Shown here: one piece after another, positions 29,615 to 40,516 of the stretch
Layout: each line of letters begins with the position of its first letter
Position numbering within the stretch: the stretch's first letter is position 1
Origin: Vibrio maritimus
GTDB lineage: Bacteria; Pseudomonadota; Gammaproteobacteria; Enterobacterales; Vibrionaceae
NCBI GenBank assembly: GCA_003263775.1
Contig: JYJJ01000002.1
Coordinates: forward strand, 186,001 to 250,000
Length of the DNA stretch: 64,000 bases
Direction of reading: 5' to 3'
Position numbers and translations under genes: made by a program
The notes under the pieces: model-generated
Databases searched by the model: none
What the model was told of the DNA's origin: nothing
What the model saw: the letters and a program-made list of their open reading frames with translations, nothing else

Positions 29615-29939
29615 CGTTTCTGACTCTCTTTTTGTAGGATCTGAGTATTTTGCCACTTTAGGACATTGAAAAATAGTAACGAGTTCACTTCTTAATGAAA
29701 AACTAGATATCACTCGCTACTCATACCAATATAAAAGTATGCATGCCGTTAAAATAATAATCTAAACCATAGACTTATCATTACTAACTATAGGCGAGCT
29801 AAATGGTTACAGCGAGGGGGGAGGCTGACATTTTTACTAAAAAGTGCCGCTAACTCAGTGGCTTTTGTTATCTAAACGTGATTATTATGTAACTATCTAT
29901 ACCCAGTAATATTGTGCATTTTGCGTGCAAGGAGAGGTC

Positions 29940-31075
29940 ATGGAAAAGACGAGTAGTAGGATAATTCTGGCAGCAATTTCAGCCTTGTGTGTTTCTTCAA
30001 ATGTAGGGGCGATGCAGCAATTCATCGATCCCAAAGACGGTATGTTCGATGCCAGTCAATGGGTGTTGGACAATGCCATTGGCTTTATGCCTGTGCCTAT
30101 TATCATCACCGATCCTGCGGTCGGCGTCGGTGGTGGTGCAGCAATGCTGTTTTTCCATGAGTCTGAGAAGCGTAAGCAGCTTCGTGAAGAAAACCCCGAT
30201 GAAGTGGTCGGATTGCCACCTAGCGTAACAGCGGTTGCAGCCGCGGGAACTGAAAATGGCTCTTGGCTTACTGGAGCATTTCACTTTGGCTCTTGGCAGG
30301 AAGATACTTGGCGCTATCAAGGCGGTCTGTTTTACGGATCGTTTAACTTAAAGTATTACCAAGGCGACGTGCCGTTCGATTTCAATATCGATGGTCTCTA
30401 TTTTATGCAAGATATCGATTATCGGATTGCCGGCAGTAATTGGTTTGTTGGTGCGAAATACTCACTTCTTTCTTCAAAAAGCACCTTTGATATTGGCAAC
30501 TCTATTCCAGGTATTCCACCGATTGATTTTGATCTCGAAGACGCGGGTGTCGAGCTAAAAGTGACTTACGACAGTCGCGACACCATCTTCACACCTAATG
30601 ATGGTCTAAAAGCGAAGTTCAGTACGGATTTTCACAATAAAGCCTTTGGCGGCGATGTGGATTACCAAAAAGCGCGAGCTCAGGTGAATTACTTTGCGCC
30701 AGTGCGAGATGATCTCATCATCGGTGTGCGTGGCGATTATCAAACAGTGAGCGATGATGCGCCATACTATGCACGGCCATTTATTAGCATGCGTGGTATT
30801 GCCGCGATGCGTTATCAAGGCCAAGATATGGCATTGGCTGAGCTTGAAGCTCGCTATGATGTGACGCCGCGTTGGTCGATTGTTGGATTTACCGGAACGG
30901 GCAAAGCGGTTGAAGATGGACAGAGTTTTTCTGATGCTGACTATCAAAGCGTTGTTGGTGGCGGTTTTCGCTATTTAGTGGCGCGCAACTTAACATGCGA
31001 GTAGGTGTCGATGCAGCTAAAGGCCCAGAAGAGTGGGCGTATTACATTACAGTTGGTCATGCTTGGCAGCTATGA
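29940..31075 (+). CDS. BamA/TamA-family (Omp85-type) outer-membrane protein (frameshift near C terminus)
   Basis: About 378 residues after repair. Signal peptide in the first 25 residues, then a surface-antigen barrel: VPIIITDPAVGVGGGAAMLF, VTYDSRDTIFTPNDG, and the Omp85 barrel signature region PFISMRGIAAMRYQG. No POTRA domain is present. The first frame ends at 31004; adding one base in CTTAAC near 30989-30994 restores the barrel end MRVGVDAAKGPEEWAYYITVG. The ATG at 29940 is chosen because AAGGAGAGG lies just upstream; the GTG at 29925 would overlap it. Confidence 0.8.
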
Positions 31076-31077
31076 TC

Positions 31078-31112
31078 AAAAAGTGGGCTGGAAGATTCCA
31101 GCCCACTTTTGT
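31078..31112. terminator. Strong bidirectional terminator
   Basis: AAAAAGTGGGCTGG, loop AAGATT, CCAGCCCACTTTT is a perfect stem between two convergent genes. Confidence 0.88.
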
Positions 31113-31157
31113 ATTCAAATGAAATAACTCTGAGCTAAGTTTAAGACGTGCCTGTTG

Positions 31158-32336
31158 CTATTTCCGCTTAAATAACAGTGTCGCCAGTGCCAAGATCATA
31201 GTGACGATGATACTTGCGGCGCAGTAGTCTACTACAGAGACAAAGCCTCCCATATCAATCAGCTGTCCGGCAATAAAAGTACCGACCCCAAAACCAAATG
31301 CCATAGCAAACATCAGAATGCCTTGTGTCAGTGCGGGTGTGCTCGGGCTAAGTTCATCGGCAATTGCCGGTATCACCATGTCGAACCATGAGATAGCTTG
31401 CATTAGCAGTACGATGAGTAAAATAGGCAATAAGTTAGAAACATTGGTGCCAATGGCCAGCCAGAGGCCAATAGCGGTCGCAGCGTAGCAACCCAGTGCG
31501 ACCATCCAAATTAAGTATGGGCTGTTTTTTTCTGCCAATCGACCCGCAGGTTCGAGCAATAACATGGTCAGTACCGCAGAGCCCGCAAGTCCAAACGCTG
31601 AATGCCCTAAATCCACATTAAAGACCTCTTTAATAACTAAGGGGCCCGTTTCCATTAAGTTGCTTGATGTGAACATTGAGACGAACACGGTCGCAAGAAA
31701 AAGCACAAACGCTGTGATATTTTGCTTGTTCGAGTTCTCTGCCGGTGAATCACTTTGAGGCGCTTCGTCGAGCGCAGATACTTGCACTTTAGGTGGCGGT
31801 GAGACAAACACAGTGATGATTGAGACACACACCAACGCCATTAGCATGAGAAGTTTTTGCTCATTACTCCAACCCAGTAGGCTCACTGTGCCCACTAGAG
31901 TTCCCGCAATAACAATACCTAAAAATTGAAATTGGAACAGTCGGCTAAGGCTACGTGCCTGCTCTTTTTCTGGTGTTGAATTGAGAACAAACGTTGGGTT
32001 GAGAACCAACAATGAAACAGTACCCACTCCAATACTGAGACCGACAAGTAGATAGGTATAGGTTTCGGTTTGCGCGAAATAAAGCAGTACCAAGGATAGT
32101 AGGTGTGAAAAAAGGGCAACTTTCTGCATCTGACGGTGAATGCCATATTTGTCAGCAAGCCAACCAATGAGAGGGGCACTGATGCCAAATAGCCCAATCA
32201 ATGACATGACACTACCCATGAGCGCGCCACTGCCAGTACGTTCGATAATGAGTGGCGTGAGCAACAGAGCAATGCCTACCCATTGCACAACACCAATAGA
32301 CATCTGAGCGATGTACCAAGGTTTGAAGGTTTTCAT
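31158..32336 (-). CDS. Major facilitator superfamily transporter
   Basis: 392 residues with about twelve hydrophobic segments. The loop 2-3 motif is GWLADKYGIHRQM, a recognisable MFS motif A. A hydrophilic central loop (PPPKVQVSALDEAPQSDSPA) separates the two six-helix halves. The frame is open to 32396, but the ATG at 32336 (MKTFKPWYIAQMSIGVVQW) has GGAAAA suitably placed and removes an atypical N-terminal extension. It may be a drug or metabolite exporter; substrate unknown. It is divergent from prfC, with 341 bp between the starts. Confidence 0.82.
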   Translation of the reverse strand: MKTFKPWYIAQMSIGVVQWVGIALLLTPLIIERTGSGALMGSVMSLIGLFGISAPLIGWLADKYGIHRQMQKVALFSHLLSLVLLYFAQTETYTYLLVGLSIGVGTVSLLVLNPTFVLNSTPEKEQARSLSRLFQFQFLGIVIAGTLVGTVSLLGWSNEQKLLMLMALVCVSIITVFVSPPPKVQVSALDEAPQSDSPAENSNKQNITAFVLFLATVFVSMFTSSNLMETGPLVIKEVFNVDLGHSAFGLAGSAVLTMLLLEPAGRLAEKNSPYLIWMVALGCYAATAIGLWLAIGTNVSNLLPILLIVLLMQAISWFDMVIPAIADELSPSTPALTQGILMFAMAFGFGVGTFIAGQLIDMGGFVSVVDYCAASIIVTMILALATLLFKRK

Positions 32337-32677
32337 GATATTTTCCAAAAATTGAGGGCACTGAGGCCAAAGTGAAATTACGATAGCTAAACCCATGAAC
32401 CATGCTTTTAGCTATCGAAACTCAAGTAGCGGAAAACAGTATAGGTAAGTCGCTTGAAGTTAAGCAGTGTGTAACTCGTTGTTACCTAAAGAGAGGCAGT
32501 AAGTTACTAAGCCATAGAGCCGCGATAAGACGGCCTCAGGCACCTTGAGGGAAACTAGTGATTGAGAATCAAAGCTAGATCGGTGAAAATAGCGCCCATT
32601 ATTTTTTCGACGCCTTCGAGTAGTGGTTGGGTCAATGCCTTCAAACGCTATTCTACAAATCAAGAAGATCGAGATTC
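32337..32677. other. Gap between MFS gene and prfC
   Basis: 341 bp with no supported gene; it must hold the divergent promoters of the MFS transporter and prfC. The open frames here are short and look non-coding. I could not identify a clear -10/-35 pair or operator. Confidence 0.5.
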
Positions 32678-34267
32678 ATGTCAAATCCTCAATTTTTGCA
32701 ACAAGTTTCTAAGCGTAGAACGTTTGCGATCATCTCTCACCCGGATGCGGGTAAAACCACCATTACTGAAAAAGTACTGTTATTCGGAAACGCGATTCAG
32801 AAAGCAGGTACAGTAAAAGGCCGTGGCAGTGCACAGCACGCGAAATCGGACTGGATGGAAATGGAAAAAGAGCGTGGTATCTCGGTAACAACTTCCGTGA
32901 TGCAGTTCCCATACAACGACTGCTTGGTTAACCTTCTCGATACTCCAGGACACGAAGACTTCTCGGAAGATACCTATCGTACACTGACGGCGGTTGACTC
33001 ATGCTTGATGGTTATCGACGCTGCGAAAGGTGTCGAGGATCGTACTCGTAAGCTGATGGAAGTTACCCGTCTTCGCGATACGCCTATCGTTACCTTCATG
33101 AACAAACTCGACCGTGACGTTCGCGATCCAATGGAAGTATTGGACGAAGTAGAAAGCGAACTTGGTATGATGTGTGCGCCAATCTCTTGGCCAATTGGTT
33201 GTGGTAAAGAGTTTAAGGGTGTCTATCACATCCACCGTGACGAAACGATTCTTTATGAATCTGGCCACGGTCACGAAATCCAAGAAGTACGCATTATCAA
33301 AGGTCTTGATAACCCAGATCTTGATGAAGCAGTGGGCGCTGATCTTGCTGAAAGTGTACGTGAAGAGCTTGAGTTAGTAATGGGCGCATGCCCTGAGTTT
33401 GATCTTGAGTCATTCCTAAAAGGTGAACTAACACCAGTTTACTTCGGTACCGCTCTTGGTAACTTCGGTGTTGACCACATGCTAGATGGTCTGACTAAGT
33501 GGGCGCCAGCACCACAAACGCGTCAAGCGAACGAACGTGACGTTGAAGCAACAGAAGACAAGTTCTCTGGCTTCGTGTTCAAGATCCAAGCAAACATGGA
33601 TCCTAAACACCGTGACCGTATTGCCTTCATGCGCATCGTATCAGGTACCTACAAGCAAGGTATGAAGATGAACCACGTTCGTACAGGTAAAAACGTCAGC
33701 ATCTCTGACGCAGTAACCTTTATGGCGGGTGACCGTGCGCGCGCAGAAAATGCGTACGCGGGTGATATCATCGGTCTTCACAACCACGGCACTATCCAGA
33801 TTGGTGATACCTTCACTCAAGGTGAATCACTGAAGTTCTCTGGTATTCCAAACTTCGCACCGGAGCTATTCCGTCGCATTCGCCTAAAAGATCCATTGAA
33901 GCAGAAGCAGCTACTGAAAGGTCTGGTTCAGCTATCTGAAGAGGGTGCTGTACAGGTATTCCGTCCGCTGCAAAACAACGATCTGATCGTTGGTGCGGTT
34001 GGTGTGCTTCAGTTTGACGTGGTCGTTGCGCGCCTTAAGTCTGAGTACAACGTTGAAGCGATCTACGAGAGCGTTAACGTTGCGACAGCACGCTGGATTG
34101 AGTGTGACGACGATAAGAAGCTAGAAGAGTTTAAGCGCAAGAACCAAACCAACCTAGCGTTGGATGGTGGCGATAACCTAAGCTATGTTGCACCGACTAT
34201 GGTGAACCTGAACCTAGCGCAAGAGCGTTTCCCGGATATTAAATTCCGTGCGACGCGTGAGCACTAA
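32678..34267 (+). CDS. prfC: Peptide chain release factor 3
   Basis: A 529-residue translational GTPase, exactly the E. coli length, that recycles RF1 and RF2 after peptide release. G motifs: SHPDAGKTT at 20-28, DTPGHEDF and MNKLDRD. The frame is open to 32627, but the ATG at 32678 gives [19 protein letters not shown], the conserved start. A strong terminator follows. Confidence 0.97.
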   Translation: MSNPQFLQQVSKRRTFAIISHPDAGKTTITEKVLLFGNAIQKAGTVKGRGSAQHAKSDWMEMEKERGISVTTSVMQFPYNDCLVNLLDTPGHEDFSEDTYRTLTAVDSCLMVIDAAKGVEDRTRKLMEVTRLRDTPIVTFMNKLDRDVRDPMEVLDEVESELGMMCAPISWPIGCGKEFKGVYHIHRDETILYESGHGHEIQEVRIIKGLDNPDLDEAVGADLAESVREELELVMGACPEFDLESFLKGELTPVYFGTALGNFGVDHMLDGLTKWAPAPQTRQANERDVEATEDKFSGFVFKIQANMDPKHRDRIAFMRIVSGTYKQGMKMNHVRTGKNVSISDAVTFMAGDRARAENAYAGDIIGLHNHGTIQIGDTFTQGESLKFSGIPNFAPELFRRIRLKDPLKQKQLLKGLVQLSEEGAVQVFRPLQNNDLIVGAVGVLQFDVVVARLKSEYNVEAIYESVNVATARWIECDDDKKLEEFKRKNQTNLALDGGDNLSYVAPTMVNLNLAQERFPDIKFRATREH

Positions 34268-34285
34268 TGCTGGTTGATTGAATGG

Positions 34286-34315
34286 AAAAGCCGCTCGGGA
34301 GAGCGGCTTTTTTTG
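34286..34315 (+). terminator. prfC terminator
   Basis: AAAAGCCGCTC, loop GGGA, GAGCGGC and seven T residues, 19 bp after the stop. Confidence 0.92.
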
Positions 34316-34340
34316 TTTTTGGTAGGGTTATTGAAGAGCC

Positions 34341-34474
34341 TACCCCCTCTAACTCCCCTTATAAAGGGGGATAACTACAGGCTAGCTCCTATCGTCGCAT
34401 CGCCGTTTTTGTGTAAGGCGATGCGTAGCGAGCCAGTTGTTCCTCCCCTTAATAAGGGGAGGCTAGGAGGGGTA
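34341..34474 (-). repeat. Palindromic interspersed repeat, copy A
   Basis: A 134-bp element with imperfect terminal inverted repeats (TACCCC at one end, GGGGTA at the other; each end holds its own short hairpin of the CCCCTTATAAAGGGG type) and an inner stem of GCATCGCC/GGCGATGC. It is the reverse complement of copy B at 43238-43376. No protein is encoded. It resembles a MITE or REP-like element. It lies between convergent prfC and the nucleoside permease gene. Confidence 0.85.
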
Positions 34475-34496
34475 AACGCGAAGCGTTAGCAGCGCT

Positions 34497-35462
34497 CTAC
34501 TCACGCTCCTTAGTATAAGGCACCCCAATCGCCTTAGGCGCCACCGCCTTACCAATAAATCCAGCCAACAAGAACACCGTCAACACATACGGAATCGCTT
34601 CAATCGCCTGTACAGGAATTGGGAAGTCACCAATCGACACACCCTGCATACGAATCGCCAATGCATCCAAGAAGCCAAACAGCAAACATGCACCCATTGC
34701 CGTAAACGGACGCCACTTGCCAAAGATAAGCGCCGCTAGAGCCATATAGCCCTTACCCGCACTCATGTTAGGAATGAACTGCGCCGTTTGTGCCACTGAC
34801 AAGTAAACGCCACCAATGCCCACCAGCACGCCACAAATAGCGACCGCAGCGTAGCGCATACGAACCACCGAGATACCTGCGGTATCAACGGCTGATGGCG
34901 ATTCACCCACCGCACGCAGACGAAGTCCAAAGCGCGTCTTAAACAATAAGTACCAACAAGCTGGGACAATGAAGACTACCATGTAAACCAGAATCGAGTG
35001 ACCACTGATAAGCTCTGAATAGAGCAGACCAAGTACAGGCACATCCGCGACCGCATCAGCGCCTGGGAAGGTGATAGGCGCAAAGCGCGCGTCGCCCGAT
35101 AGTGCTGGTGTTTGACCACCTTGCTGGAACCAGTGACGGCCAAGGGTGATGGTGAGACCTGCCGCGAGGATGTTGATTGCCATACCACTGACCACCTGAT
35201 CGCCGCGGTGGGTGATCGAAGCAAACCCGTGCAGTAGGGCAAGTAATACTGATACGCCAATACCTGCAAATAGACCAAGCCAAGCTGAGCCTGTGACATG
35301 TGCTGTCGCAGCTCCAGCAAATGCTGCCGCCAGAAGCTTGCCTTCTAAGGCGATATTAACGATGCCCGAGCGTTCACAAAACATACCAGCAAGCGAGGCA
35401 AGGATCAGCGGAGTTGCCACACGCAGCGTGGCATCAAGCATGAGAATTATCGTTTCAAACAT
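34497..35462 (-). CDS. Nucleoside-type ABC transporter permease (second subunit)
   Basis: A 321-residue membrane protein of the branched-chain/nucleoside permease family (VATPLILASLAGMFCERSGIVNIALEG; LRAVGESPSAVDTAGISV). It is the last gene of a four-gene importer with the upstream permease, ATPase and BMP-type binding protein. The start is set at ATG 35462, where AAGGAG is 10-11 nt away; a TTG at 35468 overlaps the previous stop but is too close to the ribosome site. Likely imports purine nucleosides, inferred from family and the neighbouring nupC and deo genes. Confidence 0.88.
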   Translation of the reverse strand: MFETIILMLDATLRVATPLILASLAGMFCERSGIVNIALEGKLLAAAFAGAATAHVTGSAWLGLFAGIGVSVLLALLHGFASITHRGDQVVSGMAINILAAGLTITLGRHWFQQGGQTPALSGDARFAPITFPGADAVADVPVLGLLYSELISGHSILVYMVVFIVPACWYLLFKTRFGLRLRAVGESPSAVDTAGISVVRMRYAAVAICGVLVGIGGVYLSVAQTAQFIPNMSAGKGYMALAALIFGKWRPFTAMGACLLFGFLDALAIRMQGVSIGDFPIPVQAIEAIPYVLTVFLLAGFIGKAVAPKAIGVPYTKERE

Positions 35463-35464
35463 AA

Positions 35465-36595
35465 TCAAGCGACTCCTTTCTCTGCTTGTTGTTCAGCTTG
35501 TTTTTTGCCAAACAGTTTGAGGTAAGTTCTCTCTAGAGAAGGGCGGAACATGTGCTCAAGAGCGCCAGAGAATAGGATCACCAAGCCTTGCAGTACCACA
35601 ACGATGTTTCGGTCAACACCGTACTCAAAGCTCAGCTCCGCACCGCCTTGGTACAGGAAGCCGAACAATAAGCTTGCGAGCAGTACACCCACCGGGTGAT
35701 TACGACCCATCAGTGCTACGGCGATACCAGTAAAACCAAAGCCTTCAACGAAGTTCAGCTTGATTTGGTGTAGCTCACCTTGAAGAACGTTGAGGCCAAA
35801 GAAGCCAGCCAGCATGCCCGAGATAAGCATGGTCAAGATGATGATCTTCACATACTTGATGCCTGCGTAATCAGCCGCTGATGGGTTAGAGCCCACAGAG
35901 CGGATTTCGTAGCCCCAGCGTGAGTGCCACATCAGTAGCCACACAAACACACAGCACAAAAGAGCAAAGATAAAGCTCAGGTTCATTGGGCTTGGTGCCA
36001 TTTCAATCCCAACGACCGCTAGGATCTCATGCATCTTTGGCAGCCAACTTGAAGCTGCAAAGACACGGCTTTCTGTTGCCATTGTGGTTTCTGGCTTGAG
36101 GATATCGACCAACAAGTACGCCATCAAAGAAGAGGCGATAAAGTTGAACATGATGGTGGTGATAACGATGTGTGAGCCGCGCTTGGCTTGTAAGTAAGCT
36201 GGGATAAATGCCCAAGCAGCGCCAAATAAGCCGCCGACGACAATCGCTACCGGGAAGACAATATACCAAGGAGCATACTCGCCTAAGGTGAGACAGATAA
36301 GCCCCACACCGAGGCCACCAATGTAAGCCTGACCTTCGCCACCGATGTTAAACAAACCCGCGTGAAACGCGACGGCAACAGCAAGACCGGTAAAGATAAA
36401 GCCTGTGGCGTAATACATGGTGTAGCCAAAGCCCTCGGCATAACCAAAGGCACCCGTCCACATCACTTTTGCGGCATCAATAGGATTGATGTCGATATAC
36501 ATAAATAACAGGGCAGACACTAGGAATGCCACCAACACGTTAATCGCTGGTAGCAGAGCCACGGTTACCCAAGCTGGAACTTTTGCTTGGCTCAT
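35465..36595 (-). CDS. Nucleoside-type ABC transporter permease (first subunit)
   Basis: A 376-residue membrane protein with about ten hydrophobic segments; the family stretch IRSVGSNPSAADYAGIKYVKII is clear, as is GVLLASLLFGFLYQGG. It is longer than its partner permease at both ends. Its start overlaps the ATPase stop by 4 bp, and it is followed directly by the second permease, so the subunits are translationally coupled. Confidence 0.88.
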   Translation of the reverse strand: MSQAKVPAWVTVALLPAINVLVAFLVSALLFMYIDINPIDAAKVMWTGAFGYAEGFGYTMYYATGFIFTGLAVAVAFHAGLFNIGGEGQAYIGGLGVGLICLTLGEYAPWYIVFPVAIVVGGLFGAAWAFIPAYLQAKRGSHIVITTIMFNFIASSLMAYLLVDILKPETTMATESRVFAASSWLPKMHEILAVVGIEMAPSPMNLSFIFALLCCVFVWLLMWHSRWGYEIRSVGSNPSAADYAGIKYVKIIILTMLISGMLAGFFGLNVLQGELHQIKLNFVEGFGFTGIAVALMGRNHPVGVLLASLLFGFLYQGGAELSFEYGVDRNIVVVLQGLVILFSGALEHMFRPSLERTYLKLFGKKQAEQQAEKGVA

Positions 36596-38168
36596 GCACT
36601 TTCTCCTTGTGGCTGGTTGGTCGCTGCCGATTTAAGGTGGTCAGGCATGATGTTTGCCATCATAAGACCTAAGGTTTTCTCATCGGCATCTTCAATCGAG
36701 ACTTCGCCGACAATCGCGCCATCGAACACGACAAGAATGCGGTCAGAAAGGCTCAAAATTTCATCAAGCTCAACTGAGACTAAAAGCACCGCCTTATCGG
36801 CGTCGCGAGCAGCGATGATTTGCTGGTGGATGTATTCAATAGCGCCGATATCAACACCACGAGTCGGCTGTCCGACCAAAAGCACATCCGGGTTTTGTTC
36901 CATTTCACGGGCAATCACCAGCTTTTGTTGATTACCACCAGAGAAGTTGGCAGTTTTCAGAGTCGTGTCGTTAGGGCGCACATCCCACTTATCCATGCTC
37001 GCCTGACAGCTCTCTTTGATTGCCTGCTTGTCTTGTAAAAGACCTTTGTTGTATTGCGGCAGGTGATGGTAGCCGAGGATATAGGCCTCTTGCGCTTCGA
37101 ACTTGTTGATAAGCCTTGCTTGTGGCGATCTTCGGGAATATGACCGACGCCAATCGCGCGAACCTGTTGCGGATCGAGAGCCGTGTCTTTATCAATGTGG
37201 CTACCGTTGATGTTAATGTTGCCAGAATATGGCTGGATGATGCCGGATAACAGGGCAAGAATTTCGGATTGACCATTGCCAGATACGCCAGCAATACCGA
37301 CGACTTCGCCTTGACGCACGCCAAAACTCACACTTTTCACACGCTCTACGCCTGCGTCATCGAAGTACTGTAAGCTATCGACTTTGATCAGTTCTTTCTT
37401 TGGAGTGGCCTCTGACTTATCGACTTTGAGGCGAACTTTGCGTCCCACCATCAGCTCAGCCAGTTGCTCTTTATTGGTGTCGGCGGTGACCACATGTTCC
37501 ACCATTGCCCCTTGACGCATGACGGAGATGTTATCGGTGATCGCCAATACTTCACGCAGTTTGTGCGTGATGATCATAATGGTGGTGCCTTGCTGACGAA
37601 GTTTGTCGAGGATCTTAAACAGGTGATCCGCTTCTTGAGGTGTTAGAACACCCGTTGGCTCATCGAGGATCAAGATCTTCGCACCGCGATAGAGCGCTTT
37701 TAAGATCTCTACTCGCTGTTGAAGACCGACAGGAAGCTCGCCAACTATGGCGTCTAAAGGGACTTCCAAGCCATAATCTTCGGCTAGGGCTTTGAGCTTC
37801 TTCTTAGCTTTGCCAAGACTTTCTTGTAGCTTCCATCCATCTTCAGCGCCGAGAACAATGTTCTCGAGTACGGTAAAAGTTTCCACCAACATAAAGTGTT
37901 GGTGCACCATGCCGATGCCTGCCTTGATGGCTTCTTGAGAGTTCGCTGGCTTGTAACGTTCGCCATTGACGGTCATCTCGCCTGCATCTGCGTGGTAAAA
38001 ACCGTAAATAATACTCATAAGAGTGGACTTGCCTGCACCATTTTCACCAATGATGCCGTGAATCGTGCCTTGAGGAACCTTCAGGTCGATATATTTGTTG
38101 GCGTGCACCGCGCCAAATCGCTTATCGATCTGCTTGAGTTCGATGGCAATAGGTTGTCCATGTGTCAC
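36592..38168 (-). CDS. Nucleoside-type ABC transporter ATP-binding protein, two ABC domains (frameshift as sequenced)
   Basis: About 526 residues after repair. Domain 1 has Walker A GENGAGKST and Walker B ILILDEPT; domain 2 has the degenerate Walker A region GVSGNGQSE, signature FSGGNQQK and a Walker B region VLLVGQPTRGVD, as in BMP/sugar-type importers. The frame is lost after HKQGL. Adding one C to CC at 37114-37115 (plus strand) restores QGLINKFEAQEAYILGYHHL and joins the halves. It sits between the binding protein and the two permeases. Confidence 0.87.
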
Positions 38169-38281
38169 TAGATACTGCCTTATAATTATACGCCGCTGCT
38201 TGAGGGCAACGGCGTTGTTATGGTTGCCTAGGTTATTGATAAAAATACCAATCCTAGGCCTTCATTCTGAATGAGAAGTCG

Positions 38282-39276
38282 TTAGATGTTACATGTGTTG
38301 TCAGACATGTAGTCGTGAACGGCGATCTTGCCCGATACGATGTCAGCTTTAAGGCCGTCTAGGTAAGTCTTCATTTCTGGAGTGATCAGATCTTTGTTGT
38401 AGTCATCGTATGCCCACTCAACCGCACCTTCTTTAAGGCCAAGAACCTTGATGCCTGCTTCCCAGTTACCTTGCTCAGCTTCTTCCCATGTGTTGTAAGC
38501 GGCTACGCCTACTTTCTTAACCATTGAAGTCAGCATAGTGCCTGGTTGTAGGTGGTTTTGGTTTGAGTCAACACCGATAGCGAAGTTGCCCGCATCTTTC
38601 GCTGCTTGGTAAACACCCATACCTGTGCCGCCAGCTGCTGCGTAGATAACGTCTGCGCCTTTAGAGAACTGAGATTTCGCAAGCTCAGAGCCTTTTGCTG
38701 GGTCAGCGAATGCTGCAGGCGTAGAGCCTGTCATGTTTTGGAAGGTTTCGATTTGTGGGTTTGCGTATTTCGCACCTTGACGGTAGCCACACTCGAACTT
38801 ACGAATCAATGGGATATCCATACCACCAACGAAGCCTACTTTATCTGTCTTAGACGCTTTAGCGGCAAGTGCACCCACTAGGAATGAACCTTCGTGCTCT
38901 TTAAAGACGATAGATTGAACGTTTGGCTTGTCTACTACCATATCGATGATAGTGAATTGAATGTCTGGGAATTCAGTCGCGACTTTTTCAACAGCAGATG
39001 CCATGTTAAAGCCGACCGCACGATTGGAGTGAAACCACGGCTTGCTAGACGACGTAGGCCTTGCTCGCGCTGTGCTTCATTCTGTGGTTCAAATTCACGT
39101 ACTTTGATGCCTTTGTCTGCATTGAAAACTTTAACACCGTTTTGGAATACAGCTTCGTTAAACGATTTGTCGAATTTACCGGCTGTATCGTAAACCACTG
39201 CTGGTTTTGCTGCGAATGCACCAAAAGAAGTTACTGCCACTGCTAGTGCAGACATTTTTAGAATAGTTTTTTTCAC
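38282..39276 (-). CDS. BMP-family periplasmic nucleoside-binding protein (frameshift as sequenced)
   Basis: About 331 residues after repair. A signal peptide (KKTILKMSALAVAVTSFGAF) lacks a lipobox cysteine, so it is a soluble periplasmic protein. PnrA/BMP features are VVYDTAGKFDKSFNEAVFQNG, VGFVGGMDIPLIRKFECGYRQG and DVIYAAAGGTGMG. Adding one base at the C of 39019 (plus strand) restores FTPIVAVGFNMASAVEKV. The GTG at 39276 is favoured over the TTG at 39282 because AAGGGA is well spaced. It is the first gene of the importer operon; 113 bp separate it from the ATPase. Confidence 0.87.
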
Positions 39277-39282
39277 GATCAA

Positions 39283-39600
39283 TTCCCTTATAGTGTCGAA
39301 TGATGGGGCATCATTGACGTTTCGATAGGCTAGGCGATGTCCAAATTACTCGTGCCTAGAAAGTAGTCGTTTGTAAATATCCGAACAGTCATGCTGATAG
39401 CAAACCGTTCAGTTTACAAACAATGTGCGACATTTTATCGTTTGCGTGTGCAAAAAAAACGCCTTGCATGGCAGCATTGAGGTGTAAGTCACAACTTAGT
39501 GACAAAACACTAACTATTACAGCTATTCTTTGTATATCGGTGCGCAACATCTTGTTATTGCAATCGATTACAATGTTTTTTGACGAAGGAGCGGAGCATC
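39283..39600. promoter_or_regulatory. Divergent control region of the BMP importer and the small gene/yjjV
   Basis: 318 bp without a gene. It contains two operator-like motifs, CAAACCGTT at 39401 and CGTTTGCG at 39439, related to motifs upstream of nupC and deoC. These look like CytR/LacI-family half-sites. No confident -10/-35 pair was found. Confidence 0.5.
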
Positions 39601-39726
39601 ATGTTGAAGTTGTTCAAGAGATGGCTTGCGAAATATGACCAATGGTGTGAGTCACTAGGCTTAACGCCAGAAAATAAGCGCAGTTGTGTGCCTTACAAGA
39701 AAGAGCCACAAGACGATGATAGATAG
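39601..39726 (+). CDS. Small conserved protein, DUF5363-like (41 residues)
   Basis: MLKLFKRWLAKYDQWCESLG followed by LTPENKRSCVPYKKEP, 41 residues in all, ending in DDDR. GAAGGAGCGGAGC lies upstream of the ATG. The sequence resembles small Vibrio and enterobacterial proteins of DUF5363, identified from memory. Its last 11 bases overlap the yjjV start in another frame, so the two are translationally coupled. Function unknown. Confidence 0.7.
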   Translation: MLKLFKRWLAKYDQWCESLGLTPENKRSCVPYKKEPQDDDR

Positions 39727-40489
39727 TCACTGTCATCTTGATTTACTCGCACAGCAAAAAGATTTGCAACAAGTGCTCAGCGCTGCAAGGCAGCAAGGGG
39801 TCGAGAAAATCATTGTCCCTGCTATTAATGAAAGTAACTGGGCAAGGGTTCAAACTCTCAGTGAGCAGAATGATGACATCTATTACGCTCTTGGCTTTCA
39901 TCCACAGTTTCTCGATGAGCTGAGTGAATCTAGTCTGGATAATTTGGCTTCAAGAGTTGCCTCGGCAGTGCCAGACAAGTGTGTCGCTATCGGCGAATGC
40001 GGTCTCGATTTCTATCATGGTAGAGAAAATGAAACGCTACAAAAACAGTATCTCAACGCTCAAATTGATATTGCTAACCTGAGCCAGTTGCCGATTTTAC
40101 TCCATTGTCGCAAAGCGCATCAGGATCTGGTGGCAATATTAAAGCGCAATCCTCCTAAATATGGCGGGGTAGTACATGGATTTAGCGGTAGCGTTCAACA
40201 GGCGATGGACTTCATCAAATTGGGGTTAAAAATCGGTGTTGGCGGTGTGATCACGTACCCAAGAGCAAAGAAAACACGCGCTACTATCGCCGCTCTGCCG
40301 TTGGAAAGTTTGTTAATAGAAACGGATGCCCCTGATATGCCATTAAGTGGCTATCAAGGGCTTCCAAATGAACCAAAAATGGTAAACATGGTGCTAACGT
40401 CTTTAATTGAGCTGCGAAATGAATCTGGGCAAACGGTTGCCTCACAATTATCAATTAATGGCAAATTGACGTTTAATTTTTGTGATTAA
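39716..40489 (+). CDS. yjjV: TatD-family metal-dependent hydrolase YjjV
   Basis: 257 residues from ATG 39716 (MIDSHCHLDLL), matching the family start; the frame is open to 39686. Metal ligands visible are HCH near the N terminus, the glutamate in AIGECGLDFY, LLHCRKAH and ETDAPDMP. TatD proteins are phosphoesterases or nucleases. Its start lies inside the preceding 41-residue gene. The C-terminal residues after VASQLSINGKL are slightly unusual but match the family length. Confidence 0.9.
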   Translation: MIDSHCHLDLLAQQKDLQQVLSAARQQGVEKIIVPAINESNWARVQTLSEQNDDIYYALGFHPQFLDELSESSLDNLASRVASAVPDKCVAIGECGLDFYHGRENETLQKQYLNAQIDIANLSQLPILLHCRKAHQDLVAILKRNPPKYGGVVHGFSGSVQQAMDFIKLGLKIGVGGVITYPRAKKTRATIAALPLESLLIETDAPDMPLSGYQGLPNEPKMVNMVLTSLIELRNESGQTVASQLSINGKLTFNFCD

Positions 40490-40516
40490 AAATGCGTTAA
40501 TTTGTGAATTCGAAAT

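Noticed and set aside
29615..29713. GTG at 29713 as start of the TPR regulator
   Set aside because: The GTG at 29614 has AAGAGAG at proper spacing, and the extra 33 residues are not part of the conserved domain.
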